Positions 39,112 to 48,143 of a DNA stretch of 64,000 bases are shown one piece after another. Source of the stretch: Caulobacteraceae bacterium (lineage in GTDB: Bacteria > Pseudomonadota > Alphaproteobacteria > Caulobacterales > Caulobacteraceae); NCBI GenBank assembly GCA_019748055.1, contig JAIEQC010000015.1, positions 62,001-126,000 of the forward strand, read 5' to 3'. The notes under the pieces were generated by a model. It was not told the DNA's origin. It worked only from the letters and a program-made list of their open reading frames with translations, and ran no database searches. A program made the translations under genes and the position numbers. Each line of letters starts with the position of its first letter. Position 1 is the first letter of the stretch.

Positions 39112-40523
39112 TCCAGGCCCGGGGGGGCGGACCGAGAGACTGGGGCCGTTGGCTCGGACGGCCCGGTCGGTCGTTGACCCGCAGGCTGATCTGGCTGGCC
39201 TCGGCATGGATTCTGGCGGCGCTGTTGGCCACCGGCCTGGTCCTGACGTCGACCTTCAAAGAGTCGGCCCTTCGTCGGGTCGGTTCGGATCTCAACGACA
39301 TGCTGGACCAGGTCCTGCTGGCCACGGAGGTCACGCCGACGGGCGTGTCCACCCGGCCGCTCAGCGACCAGGCCACGCTGAACCTGTTCGGAGGATCGTA
39401 TTGGGAGGTGTCTGAACCTTCGGACGACGGCCGACTGACGGTTCTGACGAAGTCCGCCTCGCTTTGGGACCAGACGCTGAGCGTGCCGCCGGAGTTGCCG
39501 GGCATGCTGACCGAGGCTCCGGGAGAGACCATCAGCTTCAACGCCACCGGTCCGGACGGACGCCCCCTTCGCGTCGCCGCGACGCAGAAGCGGATCGCCG
39601 GTCGCGACGTGGTCTTCATGACCGCCGTGGACCGCACAGATTTTGAGATCGACGTGCGGCAGTTCTCGACCGTGACGTGGATCTCGCTGGTGCTGCTCGG
39701 TCTGGGCCTCGTCGCGGCGGTTTTCCTGCAGGTCCGGATCGGCCTGCGGCCCCTGTTCGCCCTGCGCGACGAGATTTCCGACGTTCGCAAGGGCAAGGCC
39801 GCCCGCATCGGCGGCGATTATCCGCTTGAGATCGCCCCGCTGGCGCAGCAAGTGAACCGGCTGCTGGACCACAATCAGGAAGTCGTCGAGCGCCAACGCA
39901 CCCACGTCGGCAATCTTGCCCACGCGCTTAAGACTCCGCTGTCGGTCATGCTGGCCGAAGCCGAGGGACGAAGCGACCAGCTGGCCGACGTGGTGCGGCG
40001 CCAGAGCGAGGCGATGCGCGGACAGGTCGAACACCACCTGCGCCGTGCGCGCGCCGCCGCCCGCGCGCAAGGTCTGGGCGACCGGACGCCGGTCGCGGAG
40101 GTGATCGACGAGATGGCCGTGATGCTGGAGCGGGTGTTTCAATCCAAGGGCGTCGAAATCGACTGGCGGGCGCCGGACGAGCTGCATTTCCTCGGCGAGC
40201 GCCAGGACCTGCAGGAGATCCTGGGCAATCTGATGGAGAACGCCTGCAAGTGGTCGTCGGGCCGTGTGCGGGTTTCGGCCGGGGGCACGGGCCTGGGCTG
40301 GATGGTCGCCGTCATCGAGGACGACGGCCCAGGGCTGCCCGCCGACCAGCTGGAGACGGTTCTGAAGCGGGGCGAGCGTCTGGACGAGACGGCGCCGGGA
40401 TCGGGCTTGGGCCTGGCGATCGTCGACGATCTGGCGCGCGCCTATGGCGGGCGACTGGTGCTGGGCATCAGCGATCTGGGCGGACTGAAGGCGACCCTGG
40501 ACCTGCCGGCGGCCGAAGCGTGA
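39108..40523 (+). CDS. Sensor histidine kinase (PhoQ-like)
   Basis: A 471-residue inner-membrane kinase. Two membrane spans (~27-48 and ~187-208) enclose a ~138-residue periplasmic sensor; then a HAMP-like linker, a dimerisation domain with phospho-His272 in NLAHALKTPLSV, and an ATPase domain with N box ENACKW, D box DDGPGLP and G box GSGLGL. The order and the AHALKTPL motif resemble PhoQ-type kinases. It starts with GTG 39108 overlapping the regulator stop, so it is surely its partner. The signal is unknown; divalent cations or peptides are possible. Confidence 0.93.
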   Translation: MIQARGGGPRDWGRWLGRPGRSLTRRLIWLASAWILAALLATGLVLTSTFKESALRRVGSDLNDMLDQVLLATEVTPTGVSTRPLSDQATLNLFGGSYWEVSEPSDDGRLTVLTKSASLWDQTLSVPPELPGMLTEAPGETISFNATGPDGRPLRVAATQKRIAGRDVVFMTAVDRTDFEIDVRQFSTVTWISLVLLGLGLVAAVFLQVRIGLRPLFALRDEISDVRKGKAARIGGDYPLEIAPLAQQVNRLLDHNQEVVERQRTHVGNLAHALKTPLSVMLAEAEGRSDQLADVVRRQSEAMRGQVEHHLRRARAAARAQGLGDRTPVAEVIDEMAVMLERVFQSKGVEIDWRAPDELHFLGERQDLQEILGNLMENACKWSSGRVRVSAGGTGLGWMVAVIEDDGPGLPADQLETVLKRGERLDETAPGSGLGLAIVDDLARAYGGRLVLGISDLGGLKATLDLPAAEA

Positions 40524-40596
40524 CCGTTTCAAATCGTTAACCAGAATTGGTCAGTGTCCGGGGGCCGGGCGCGCGTCCGGTCTCTGGAGTGAGGCG

Positions 40597-41943
40597 ATGG
40601 GGGCTCTGACGCCCGCGCACTCGGCCGCGCTGGCGGCCCTGATCGATCGGTGCCCGGACGCCGTCCTGCTGCGCCTGATGCGCCTCGTGCCTCAGCTCGG
40701 TGGGGACAAGGCCGTCGAACTGACGCGCATGATGGAGGGCGAAGCCCGCAATCGACGCCGCCGCGCCATGGCGTTTTCGCCCCTGTTGCCGCTATTCATG
40801 CCGCGAGCCGACGGCGTGGAAGGACTGACCTTCCCTCGACCGGTTCTGCCGCGTCTCTGGGCGGCGTCGATCGTCGGATCCGAGCCTCTTCTGCCCTTGC
40901 TCGACGAAGAGGACGCCGAGGCCGACAAGGTGGCCGATCGCCTTTGCCGGACCGCCGCCGGCATCGTCCGAGACGCCCCGGCGACCATCTGGCCGGCGGA
41001 GCTGGCCCCTGAGAGCCGCGATCGGGGCTTGGCCGAACTGGCCGGATGTCTCGACCTCGCCCCCTTGGCGAGAATGGGCGCGCGGCAGTTGCCCGGCTGG
41101 CTGCATGCTCATGGCGGCGATGAGACTGCGCTGCGCCTGCTGCTCAAGGACGCCGCTGCGATCGCGCCGGACGGCGCGGCGCGGATGATCGAAATCCTAT
41201 TCGCCCACCTGGCGGACGCTCCGGAGATCCTGAAGATCGTCACGCGAACCTCGCGTGCGGCGGTTCGCGAGGAGTTCCTCGAGGGATCGGAACTGGCCGA
41301 CTTCGTCGCCCGCATCGTTCGGGCTGTACGCGCGAGGACCGAGGCGGCGGGAGCCTTCGATCCGGCAGGCGGCATGGCCGCCGTCGAGGCGACGCTGGCC
41401 GATCTGCGCTGGTCGACGGACGCCCTGACCCAGCTCGACATCTGTCTGGAACGAGATGCGCAGGGCGAGTGGAGTCGGGAGATAAAGGCCGCGCGCCAGG
41501 GGTTGGCCGACCGCATCGGGCGCTGGATCAAGACGGCTGACAAGGCGATCCGCGCCGCCGCGCCCCGAGCACGTGCGCGCCTCGGCGCGCGCTCCAGCCG
41601 TCAGGCGGCGGACGTCGACGCGATGGTCGACGGGGCCGAGGTCGAACGAGCGCGGGTCTGGGCCGGCCTTCTGGCGGCCCTGCGCGGACCTGCGGCCACC
41701 TTCGGGTGCGAGGGCGACCGCAAGTCCTGCGTCGAATCGCTCGGAACTGAACTGACGGACTGGGCCGATGAAGCCATCCATGCGGTCAACGGGGGCGACT
41801 CGGCGGACGAGGAAGCCTCCCTGACCCGCATCGGTCAGGTCGCAGACATCCTCGCGGCGCTGGACGAAGGGGATGCTGCCCGCACAGTGCGCCGTCGCCT
41901 CGCCGTGGCCGGCGCCGAACCCCAGACGCCGCGCGTGGCGTGA
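40597..41943 (+). CDS. Large protein of unknown function, DUF2336-unlike helical
   Basis: A 448-residue protein with no signal peptide and no membrane span, made almost entirely of predicted helices rich in Ala, Arg and Leu. No motif of a known enzyme is visible. Only four cysteines are scattered (DRCPD, RLCRT, GCLDL, TFGCEGDRKSC), the last two close together. It follows the kinase gene by 73 nt and precedes the ccm operon by 51 nt, all on the same strand. It is probably conserved in close relatives because of its position, but I cannot name it. Confidence 0.65.
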   Translation: MGALTPAHSAALAALIDRCPDAVLLRLMRLVPQLGGDKAVELTRMMEGEARNRRRRAMAFSPLLPLFMPRADGVEGLTFPRPVLPRLWAASIVGSEPLLPLLDEEDAEADKVADRLCRTAAGIVRDAPATIWPAELAPESRDRGLAELAGCLDLAPLARMGARQLPGWLHAHGGDETALRLLLKDAAAIAPDGAARMIEILFAHLADAPEILKIVTRTSRAAVREEFLEGSELADFVARIVRAVRARTEAAGAFDPAGGMAAVEATLADLRWSTDALTQLDICLERDAQGEWSREIKAARQGLADRIGRWIKTADKAIRAAAPRARARLGARSSRQAADVDAMVDGAEVERARVWAGLLAALRGPAATFGCEGDRKSCVESLGTELTDWADEAIHAVNGGDSADEEASLTRIGQVADILAALDEGDAARTVRRRLAVAGAEPQTPRVA

Positions 41944-41994
41944 GGCGCGTCGCCGCGTTTCCGTCCGGCCCCGCGATGGGCTAGACCAGCGGAC

Positions 41995-42816
41995 ATGATC
42001 GCCTTTTGGGGCCTGTCGGGCCTGGCGGCCGCAGGGGCCGCCCTCCTGATCCTGAGTTTTGCCCGGCGCGCCGAACTGGCGCGGGGCGACGCCGTGGCCG
42101 ACGACGGTCCGGCACGGGAGCTGGCCGAACTGGATCGGCTTAAAGCGCGTGGCCTGATGGACGACGAAGCCCATGCCCAGGCGCGGGCCGAGGCTGCGCG
42201 CCGACTGATCTCTCGCCCTATGGACGAGGCCCCGCCCCAGGCGCGGCCGGGCGACCGGCGCTGGGTCTTGGCGGGAGCCGGGGCGGCTGTCCTGGCTGCG
42301 GCCGGCCTATACGCCGTGATCGGCGCCCCCGGGATGAAGAACCAGCCCTTCGCCGCGCGCGTGGCCGAATGGGCGGCCAATCCCGAGAGCCTCGACGCCG
42401 TGCAGATGGCGGCCGTGATGGGCGAGGAGGCCCGAAGGAATCCGGAGAACCTGGAGGTTCTGCGCCTTCTGGGCGCCGCGCGGTTCGAGGCAGGCGACGC
42501 GATCGGGGCCGCCTCGGCCTTCCGTCGCGTGCTGGACCGCGAGCCGCAGGACGCCCAGAGCTGGGCTCGGCTGGGGGAAAGCCTGGTCCGCGCCGCCGAG
42601 GGCCGCATCGACGGTGACGCCGAGGCCGCCTTCCGCGAGGCCGTGCGGCTGGATCCGCAGCAGTTCGGCGCCCGCTATTTCCTGGGCGAGGCCGCTCTGG
42701 AACGGGGCGACGCGGCCATGGTGCGCGAAATGTGGGGGCCGTTGATCGCCATGCTGCCGCCGTCGGATCCGCGGCGCGCCGACCTGATCGCCCGCCTGCC
42801 CGGAGGACCGTCGTGA
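41995..42816 (+). CDS. ccmI: Cytochrome c maturation protein CcmI (CycH)
   Basis: A 273-residue CcmI: two N-terminal membrane spans (~3-21 and ~90-109) separated by a cytoplasmic loop with the leucine/acidic pattern ELAELDRLKARGLMDDEAHAQARAE, then a periplasmic TPR domain (ENLEVLRLLGAARFEAGD, QDAQSWARLGESLVRA). CcmI holds apocytochromes for haem ligation by CcmF/CcmH. It is shorter than E. coli-type proteins. The ccmE start overlaps its stop (GTGA). Confidence 0.9.
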   Translation: MIAFWGLSGLAAAGAALLILSFARRAELARGDAVADDGPARELAELDRLKARGLMDDEAHAQARAEAARRLISRPMDEAPPQARPGDRRWVLAGAGAAVLAAAGLYAVIGAPGMKNQPFAARVAEWAANPESLDAVQMAAVMGEEARRNPENLEVLRLLGAARFEAGDAIGAASAFRRVLDREPQDAQSWARLGESLVRAAEGRIDGDAEAAFREAVRLDPQQFGARYFLGEAALERGDAAMVREMWGPLIAMLPPSDPRRADLIARLPGGPS

Positions 42817-43283
42817 GCTGGCTGCCCAAATCGCCCAAGGCGCGGCGCCGCCTTTGGGTCGTCATGGCCGTCGGGCCCATCCTGGCTCTGGCCGTTGGGC
42901 TGACCCTATGGGCCATGAGCGACGGCGTGACCTTCTTCGTGACGCCGTCCGAAGCGACCGTCGAGGCCGCTCCGGCTGGGCGGCACGTGCGGCTGGGCGG
43001 TCTGGTCGAGGCCGGCAGCGTGGGGCGCGGCCCCGACGGGGTGGTCCGGTTCCGCGTCGGCGACGGCGCCGCCACCACTCTGGTGACCTTCAAGGGCGAC
43101 CTGCCCGACCTGTTCCGCGAGGGGCAGGGCATCGTGGCCGAGGGCAAGTTCCGTCCCGACCGCAGCTTCGAGGCGACCCAGGTGCTGGCCAAGCACGACG
43201 AAACCTACATGCCGCGCGAGGTCGCCGAGAAGCTGAAGGCGCGCGGCGAATGGCGGCCCGAGGACGGGAGCCCCGACCTGTGA
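42813..43283 (+). CDS. ccmE: Haem chaperone CcmE
   Basis: A 156-residue periplasmic haem chaperone anchored by one N-terminal span (~15-33). The covalent haem-binding histidine is His128 in LAKHDETYMP, with Tyr132 as axial ligand. The OB-fold core shows RLGGLVEAGSV and GDLPDLFREGQGIVAEG. Haem is passed from CcmE to CcmF. Start GTG 42813 overlaps the ccmI stop; end overlaps the ccmF start. Confidence 0.96.
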   Translation: MSWLPKSPKARRRLWVVMAVGPILALAVGLTLWAMSDGVTFFVTPSEATVEAAPAGRHVRLGGLVEAGSVGRGPDGVVRFRVGDGAATTLVTFKGDLPDLFREGQGIVAEGKFRPDRSFEATQVLAKHDETYMPREVAEKLKARGEWRPEDGSPDL

Positions 43284-45274
43284 CGGCCGAATTCGGGGCG
43301 TTCTGCCTGATCCTGGCCCTGACGCTCAGCCTGGCCCAGACCGGCTTCGGCGCGGTGGGCCGGCTGCGCGACTCCGCGCTTTTGTCCGGCGCGGCGCAAG
43401 GGGCGGCGATCGGCGCGACGCTGGGGCTGCTGCTGGGGTTCGGCGCCCTGATCCTGGCGTTCTGGACCTCGGATTTCTCGCTGGCGGTGGTCGCCGCCAA
43501 CAGCCACGTCGACAAGCCGGCGCTCTACAAGGTCGCCGGCGCCTGGGGAAACCACGAGGGGTCGCTGCTGCTGTGGTGTCTGGTCATGGCCGGCTTCGGT
43601 GCGATCCTGGCGGGCGCGCGGGGCCTGAACTTCCGGCTCAAGACCTCGGCCGTGGCGGTGCAGGGCGCGCTGACGACCCTGTTCCTTGGCTTCACGGTCC
43701 TGACCTCCAATCCGTTCGAGCGGCTGGCCGAGGCGCCTGTGTCCGGCGCGGGGCTGAACCCGCTGCTGCAGGATCCGGCCCTGGCCATCCATCCACCGCT
43801 GCTCTACGGCGGCTACGTCGGCCTGTCGGTCTGTTTCTCCCTGGCCGTCGCGGCGCTGATCGAGGGCAAGGCCGGATCGGGGCTGTGGCCCGCTTGGGGA
43901 CGCTGGATCCGGCCATGGGCCCTGGCGTCCTGGGCCCTTCTGACCGTCGGCATCGCGCTGGGCAGCTTCTGGGCCTACTATGAACTCGGCTGGGGCGGCT
44001 GGTGGTTCTGGGATCCTGTCGAGAACGCCAGCTTCATGCCGTGGCTGGCGGCGGCGGCCCTGCTGCACTCGGCGGTCGTGACTGAACGGCGCGGGGCGCT
44101 CGCGGGCTGGACGACCTTCCTGGCGATCCTGGCCTTCAGCTTCTCCATGCTGGGCGCGTTTCTGGTGCGCTCGGGCGTGCTGACCAGCGTGCACGCCTTC
44201 GCAGTGGACCCCGAGCGCGGGATGGCCCTGCTGGCCATCATGGGTCTGGCGTCCGGCGCGGCCTTCGCCCTGTTCGCCTGGCGCGCGCCGAAGCTGACGC
44301 CCGGCGGCGCCTTCGCCCCGGTCAGCCGCGAGGCGGCGCTGGTGCTGAACAACCTGTTCCTGACGGTGGCCGCCGCGACCGTGCTTCTGGGCACCCTCTA
44401 TCCCCTGATCCTGGAGGCGGCGACGGGACAGACCATCTCGGTCGGCCCGCCCTATTTCGCCCTGACCTTCACGCCGCTGATGACGGCGATGGCCCTGATC
44501 CTGCCGGCCGGGCCGCTGCTGGCGTGGAAGCGCGGCGACCTGCGCGGCGTGGGCCAGCGGCTGGCGCTGGCGGCGGGCCTGTCGATCGCCGTGGGCCTCG
44601 CGGCGCTGGCGCTGTGGAGCCCGCGCGAGGCGCTGACGGCGCTGGGCGCGGCGATCGCGGCCTGGCTGGTGCTGGGCGCGATCAGCGAGATGGCGGACCG
44701 CGTGCGCCTGTTCCGGGCCCCGGCGGCGGAGGTCGGGCGTCGGGCCAAGGCCCTGCCGCTGTCGGCCTGGGGCACCACGCTGGCGCACCTGGGGCTGGGC
44801 GTCTTCATCCTGGGCGCGGCCGTCGAGACCGGCCTGAAGACCGAGACCCAGGCGATCCTGCCGGTCGGGGGCGAGATCGTCGCCGGGCCCTATGTGGCCA
44901 AGGTCGAGCGGGTCGGCGTGATCGAGGGGCCGAACTTCCTCGCCGAGCGCGCCACCTTCAACGTCCGCACCGTCGACGGCGCCGCGGCCCGCACCCTGAC
45001 CGCCGAGCGCCGCTTCTTCCCCGTCGGCGGCCAGACCACGACCGAGGTCGGGCTGGATTTCCGGGGTCTGGACGACGTCTATCTGACGGTCGGCGAACGG
45101 GCGACGACGGCCGACGGGCAGCGGGGCTGGAGCGTCCGCATGGCGCACAATCCGCTGGCGCGCCTGATCTTCCTGGGGCCGGCCCTCATGGCGCTGGGCG
45201 GGCTGCTGTCGCTGATGGACCGGCGGCTGCGGGTCGCCCTGCCCGGCCGCCGGCGCAAGGCGGCGACGGCATGA
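43280..45274 (+). CDS. ccmF: Cytochrome c haem lyase subunit CcmF
   Basis: A 664-residue polytopic membrane protein. The haem-handling WWD domain is WGGWWFWDPVENASFMPWL, and flanking histidines occur in NSHVDKP, WGNHEGS, AIHPPLLY and LLHSAV. It ligates haem to apocytochrome c with CcmH and CcmI. GTG 43280 overlaps the ccmE stop and its own stop overlaps ccmH (ATGA). As in the rhizobial cycHJKL operon, no thioredoxin gene (ccmG) lies between ccmF and ccmH. Confidence 0.96.
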   Translation: MTAEFGAFCLILALTLSLAQTGFGAVGRLRDSALLSGAAQGAAIGATLGLLLGFGALILAFWTSDFSLAVVAANSHVDKPALYKVAGAWGNHEGSLLLWCLVMAGFGAILAGARGLNFRLKTSAVAVQGALTTLFLGFTVLTSNPFERLAEAPVSGAGLNPLLQDPALAIHPPLLYGGYVGLSVCFSLAVAALIEGKAGSGLWPAWGRWIRPWALASWALLTVGIALGSFWAYYELGWGGWWFWDPVENASFMPWLAAAALLHSAVVTERRGALAGWTTFLAILAFSFSMLGAFLVRSGVLTSVHAFAVDPERGMALLAIMGLASGAAFALFAWRAPKLTPGGAFAPVSREAALVLNNLFLTVAAATVLLGTLYPLILEAATGQTISVGPPYFALTFTPLMTAMALILPAGPLLAWKRGDLRGVGQRLALAAGLSIAVGLAALALWSPREALTALGAAIAAWLVLGAISEMADRVRLFRAPAAEVGRRAKALPLSAWGTTLAHLGLGVFILGAAVETGLKTETQAILPVGGEIVAGPYVAKVERVGVIEGPNFLAERATFNVRTVDGAAARTLTAERRFFPVGGQTTTEVGLDFRGLDDVYLTVGERATTADGQRGWSVRMAHNPLARLIFLGPALMALGGLLSLMDRRLRVALPGRRRKAATA

Positions 45275-45777
45275 GGGCGTGGGGTCTCAGAGCGCTGGCC
45301 GGGCTGGCGGCGCTGTCGCTGATCGCGGCCGAGCCCGCCGCCGCGCCCGACGCGCCCCTGCCGGATCCGGCGCAGGAGGCGCGGGCCCAGGCCCTGTTCG
45401 AGGAGATCCGCTGCGTCGTCTGCCAGCACGAATCCATCGCCGATTCGCCCGCCGGCCTGGCCGCCGACGTCCGGCGCGAGGTGCGCGGCCGCATCGCCGC
45501 CGGTGCGACCGACGACCAGATTCGCGCCGGCTTGGTCGAGCGCTGGGGCGACTTCGTCCTGTTCAAGCCGCCGTTCGACGCCGGCACCCTGATGCTGTGG
45601 CTGGGGCCGCTGATCCTGCTGCTGGCCGGCGTAGCCTGGGCCGTGGCGCGCACCCGCATGGCCGCGATCGACACGCCGCCGCTGACACCCGCCGAAGAGA
45701 AGGCGCTGGCCAAGGCTCTCAAGGCCGACAGGCTTCGCCATGATGCGGCCTCAGGCACGCCCGACGACGGTCGTTGA
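45271..45777 (+). CDS. ccmH: Cytochrome c maturation protein CcmH (CycL)
   Basis: A 168-residue CcmH/CycL. Signal peptide ~1-24, then the thiol motif Cys48-x-x-Cys51 in RCVVCQHESI that reduces apocytochrome CxxCH cysteines, three-helix bundle (LAADVRREVRGRI, LVERWGDFVLFKPP) and a C-terminal membrane anchor (~112-130). ATG 45271 overlaps the ccmF stop. It closes a ccmI-E-F-H operon. Confidence 0.95.
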   Translation: MRAWGLRALAGLAALSLIAAEPAAAPDAPLPDPAQEARAQALFEEIRCVVCQHESIADSPAGLAADVRREVRGRIAAGATDDQIRAGLVERWGDFVLFKPPFDAGTLMLWLGPLILLLAGVAWAVARTRMAAIDTPPLTPAEEKALAKALKADRLRHDAASGTPDDGR

Positions 45778-45800
45778 ACGCGGCCATTCAGGTTCGGCGT

Positions 45801-45829
45801 TTGGGGGGCGGCGCGTCAGCCGCTATATC
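45801..45829 (+). promoter_or_regulatory. Putative degP promoter
   Basis: TTGGGGG (45801-45807), 14-nt spacer, GCTATATC (45822-45829); the -10 element matches the Caulobacter housekeeping consensus GCTANAWC exactly, the -35 partially. It lies in the 93-bp gap between ccmH and degP, 41 nt before the start codon, suggesting degP has its own promoter besides ccm read-through. Confidence 0.5.
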
Positions 45830-45870
45830 CCGATCTTGACGAAGCCTCGCACAGGGACGGCCGACGCCGG

Positions 45871-47406
45871 ATGATGAAGCGCAAGGAATTCATTCTGGGG
45901 GCCGCCGCCGGCCTGCTGGTGGCCGCCGCCGCGACGGCGGGCGGCTTCATGCGCTGGCCCGCCGGCGACGGCCTGCGCATCACGCCGTCGTCGGGCGTCG
46001 TGGGCCAGCCCTTCGCCCCGCCGCCGGGCGCGCCAGCCAGCTTCGCCTCCATCTTCGACCAGGTCGCCCCTGCCGTGGTCCAGATCGACGTGCGCACCCG
46101 CATCCCGGGCGGTCGCCGCTTCCAGATCCCCGGCGTGCCCTTCGACTTCCAGACGCCCGACGGCGGCCCGGTCCGGCCCGGCCAGCCGGGCCAGCCGGAG
46201 GACGACGAGGGCCGTCTGGCCGCCGGCGCCGGATCGGGCTTCTTCATTTCGCCCGACGGCTACATCGTCACCAACAACCACGTGGTCGAGAACGCCGAGG
46301 AGATCGTCGTCCGACTGGCCGACAACCGCACCCTGAACGCCCGCCTGGTCGGCCGCGACGAAAGCACCGACCTGGCCGTCATCAAGGTGGAAGGCGAACG
46401 CTTCGCCTACGTGAGCTTCGAGGACGCGGCCGAGCCGCGCGTGGGCGACTGGGTCATCGCCGTCGGCAACCCCTTCGGCCTGGGCGGCACGGCGACGGCG
46501 GGCATCGTCTCGGCCAAGTCGCGCGACCTGCGTGAGCAGCAGTCCAGCGCCTACGTCGACTACATCCAGATCGACGCGGCCATCAACACGGGCAACTCCG
46601 GCGGCCCCACCTTCGACACGCGGGGGCGCGTGATCGGGGTCAATACCGCCATCTATTCGCCGACGGGCGGCTCGGTCGGCATCGGCTTCGCCATCCCCGC
46701 CGACGTGGCCAAGACCATCACCGAGCGCCTGATGCGCGGCGAGACGATCCAGCGCGGCTACATGGGCGTCGAGATCGGCGACCTGGAGCCCTTCCGCGAG
46801 GCGCTGGGCCTGCCTGCTAACATGCAGGGCGCGCTCGTCGCCGGGGTCACGCCCGGCGGCCCCGCCCAGCGCGGCGGCCTGCAGGCGGGCGACATCGTCC
46901 TGTCCATCGACGGCGAGCCGGTGGCCGACTCCACTGAACTGACGCGCCGCGTCGGCGCCGCGCGCGTGGGTCAATCGCTGAGGCTTGAGGTGCTTCGAGG
47001 AAACGGCCGCGTGACGGCCACCGTCCGAACGACGCGCCGCCCGCCGGAGACCGAGCTGAACGCCGACCGTCCCAGCCAGGGCGCGGGGCCGGACGCGCCC
47101 GCCTCGCCCGGCACGGCGGCGGCCGGTCTGTTGCTGGCCCCGATGACGCCCCAGCAGCGGGCGCGATACTCCATCCCGGCCGGGATCGAGGGGGTCGTCG
47201 TCACCGGCGTGGCGCCGGGCGGCAACAGCGACTTCTGGCCCGGCATGGTCATCCTGCGCGTCGGCATGGCGCCCGCGCGATCGGTCGAGCAGATCGCTCA
47301 GGAGGCCCAGCGGGCCCGCGCGGCCGGCCGCGACCAGATCTTCGTGCTGGTTTGGACCGGGCGCGGAAACGCCGCGGTGGCGCTGGACCTGCCGAGGGAA
47401 CGGTAG
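45871..47406 (+). CDS. degP: Periplasmic Do/DegP-type serine protease
   Basis: A 511-residue HtrA-family protease/chaperone. N-terminal signal or anchor (~7-26), trypsin-like domain with triad His137 (NNHVV), Asp167 (STDLAV) and Ser243 (GNSGGP), then two PDZ domains (~270-360 and ~400-500; YMGVEIGDLEP and GVVVTGVAPGG). It degrades misfolded envelope proteins. Linker ~75-112 is proline/glycine-rich. Position after the ccm operon and before a two-component pair is shared with many Alphaproteobacteria. Confidence 0.96.
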   Translation: MMKRKEFILGAAAGLLVAAAATAGGFMRWPAGDGLRITPSSGVVGQPFAPPPGAPASFASIFDQVAPAVVQIDVRTRIPGGRRFQIPGVPFDFQTPDGGPVRPGQPGQPEDDEGRLAAGAGSGFFISPDGYIVTNNHVVENAEEIVVRLADNRTLNARLVGRDESTDLAVIKVEGERFAYVSFEDAAEPRVGDWVIAVGNPFGLGGTATAGIVSAKSRDLREQQSSAYVDYIQIDAAINTGNSGGPTFDTRGRVIGVNTAIYSPTGGSVGIGFAIPADVAKTITERLMRGETIQRGYMGVEIGDLEPFREALGLPANMQGALVAGVTPGGPAQRGGLQAGDIVLSIDGEPVADSTELTRRVGAARVGQSLRLEVLRGNGRVTATVRTTRRPPETELNADRPSQGAGPDAPASPGTAAAGLLLAPMTPQQRARYSIPAGIEGVVVTGVAPGGNSDFWPGMVILRVGMAPARSVEQIAQEAQRARAAGRDQIFVLVWTGRGNAAVALDLPRER

Positions 47407-47460
47407 AACGATCACGGACGAACGAGGGCCGGCGATTCGGGCCGGGCGGAGGGGCTGACG

Positions 47461-48132
47461 ATGCGGATTCTGGTGGTCGAGGACGACGCGGAGGCGGCGA
47501 CCGCGATGGTGCGGGGCCTGACCGAGGCCGGGCATGACGTCGTCCATGCGGTGGACGGCGCCTTCGGCCTGCTGGAGGCGCAGAAGGGCGGCTATGACGT
47601 CTACGTCGTCGACCGCATGATGCCGCGTCTGGACGGCATCGGCATGGTCGAGACCGTCCGCAAGGACGGCGACCAGACGCCGGTCCTGTTCCTGTCGGCG
47701 CTGGGCGAGGTCGAGGATCGGGTCACGGGCCTGAAGGCCGGGGCCGACGACTATCTGGTCAAGCCCTACGCCTTCTCCGAGCTGATCGCGCGGGTCGAGG
47801 CGCTGGCGCGCCGGCGCGAGACCGGCTCGGTCGCCACCGTCCTGAAGGTCGGCGAGCTGGAGATGAACCTGATCGCCCGCACCGTGCACCGCGCCGGTCA
47901 GGAGATCGACCTGCAGCCGCGCGAGTTCCAGCTGCTGGAGTTCCTGATGCGCCACGCCAACCAGTCCGTGACGCGCACCATGCTGCTGGAGAAGGTGTGG
48001 GAGTACCACTTCGACCCCCAGACCAACGTCATCGACGTCCACATCAGCCGCCTGCGCGCCAAGATCGACAAGGGCTTCGACAAGGCGATGCTGCAGACGG
48101 TCAGAGGCGCCGGTTACAGGTTGGAAGCATAG
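47461..48132 (+). CDS. OmpR-type response regulator (partner of the 48606 kinase)
   Basis: A 223-residue response regulator: receiver 1-115 with Asp51 (VVDRMMP) and Lys in LVKPYAF, winged-helix domain 130-222 (LQPREFQLLEFLMRH, NVIDVHISRLRAKIDKG, VRGAGYRLEA). It resembles FeuP/TctD-like regulators that follow degP in rhizobia. GGAGGGG stands shortly before ATG 47461. The kinase gene normally expected right behind it starts 473 nt downstream, because the DUF559 cassette intervenes beginning 11 nt after this stop. Confidence 0.94.
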   Translation: MRILVVEDDAEAATAMVRGLTEAGHDVVHAVDGAFGLLEAQKGGYDVYVVDRMMPRLDGIGMVETVRKDGDQTPVLFLSALGEVEDRVTGLKAGADDYLVKPYAFSELIARVEALARRRETGSVATVLKVGELEMNLIARTVHRAGQEIDLQPREFQLLEFLMRHANQSVTRTMLLEKVWEYHFDPQTNVIDVHISRLRAKIDKGFDKAMLQTVRGAGYRLEA

Positions 48133-48143
48133 CGCTCGGTCGG

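Noticed and set aside
43280..45777. Missing ccmG thioredoxin gene as a sign of gene loss
   Set aside because: The four-gene order without ccmG is the usual cycHJKL arrangement of Alphaproteobacteria, and ccmF-ccmH overlap perfectly.
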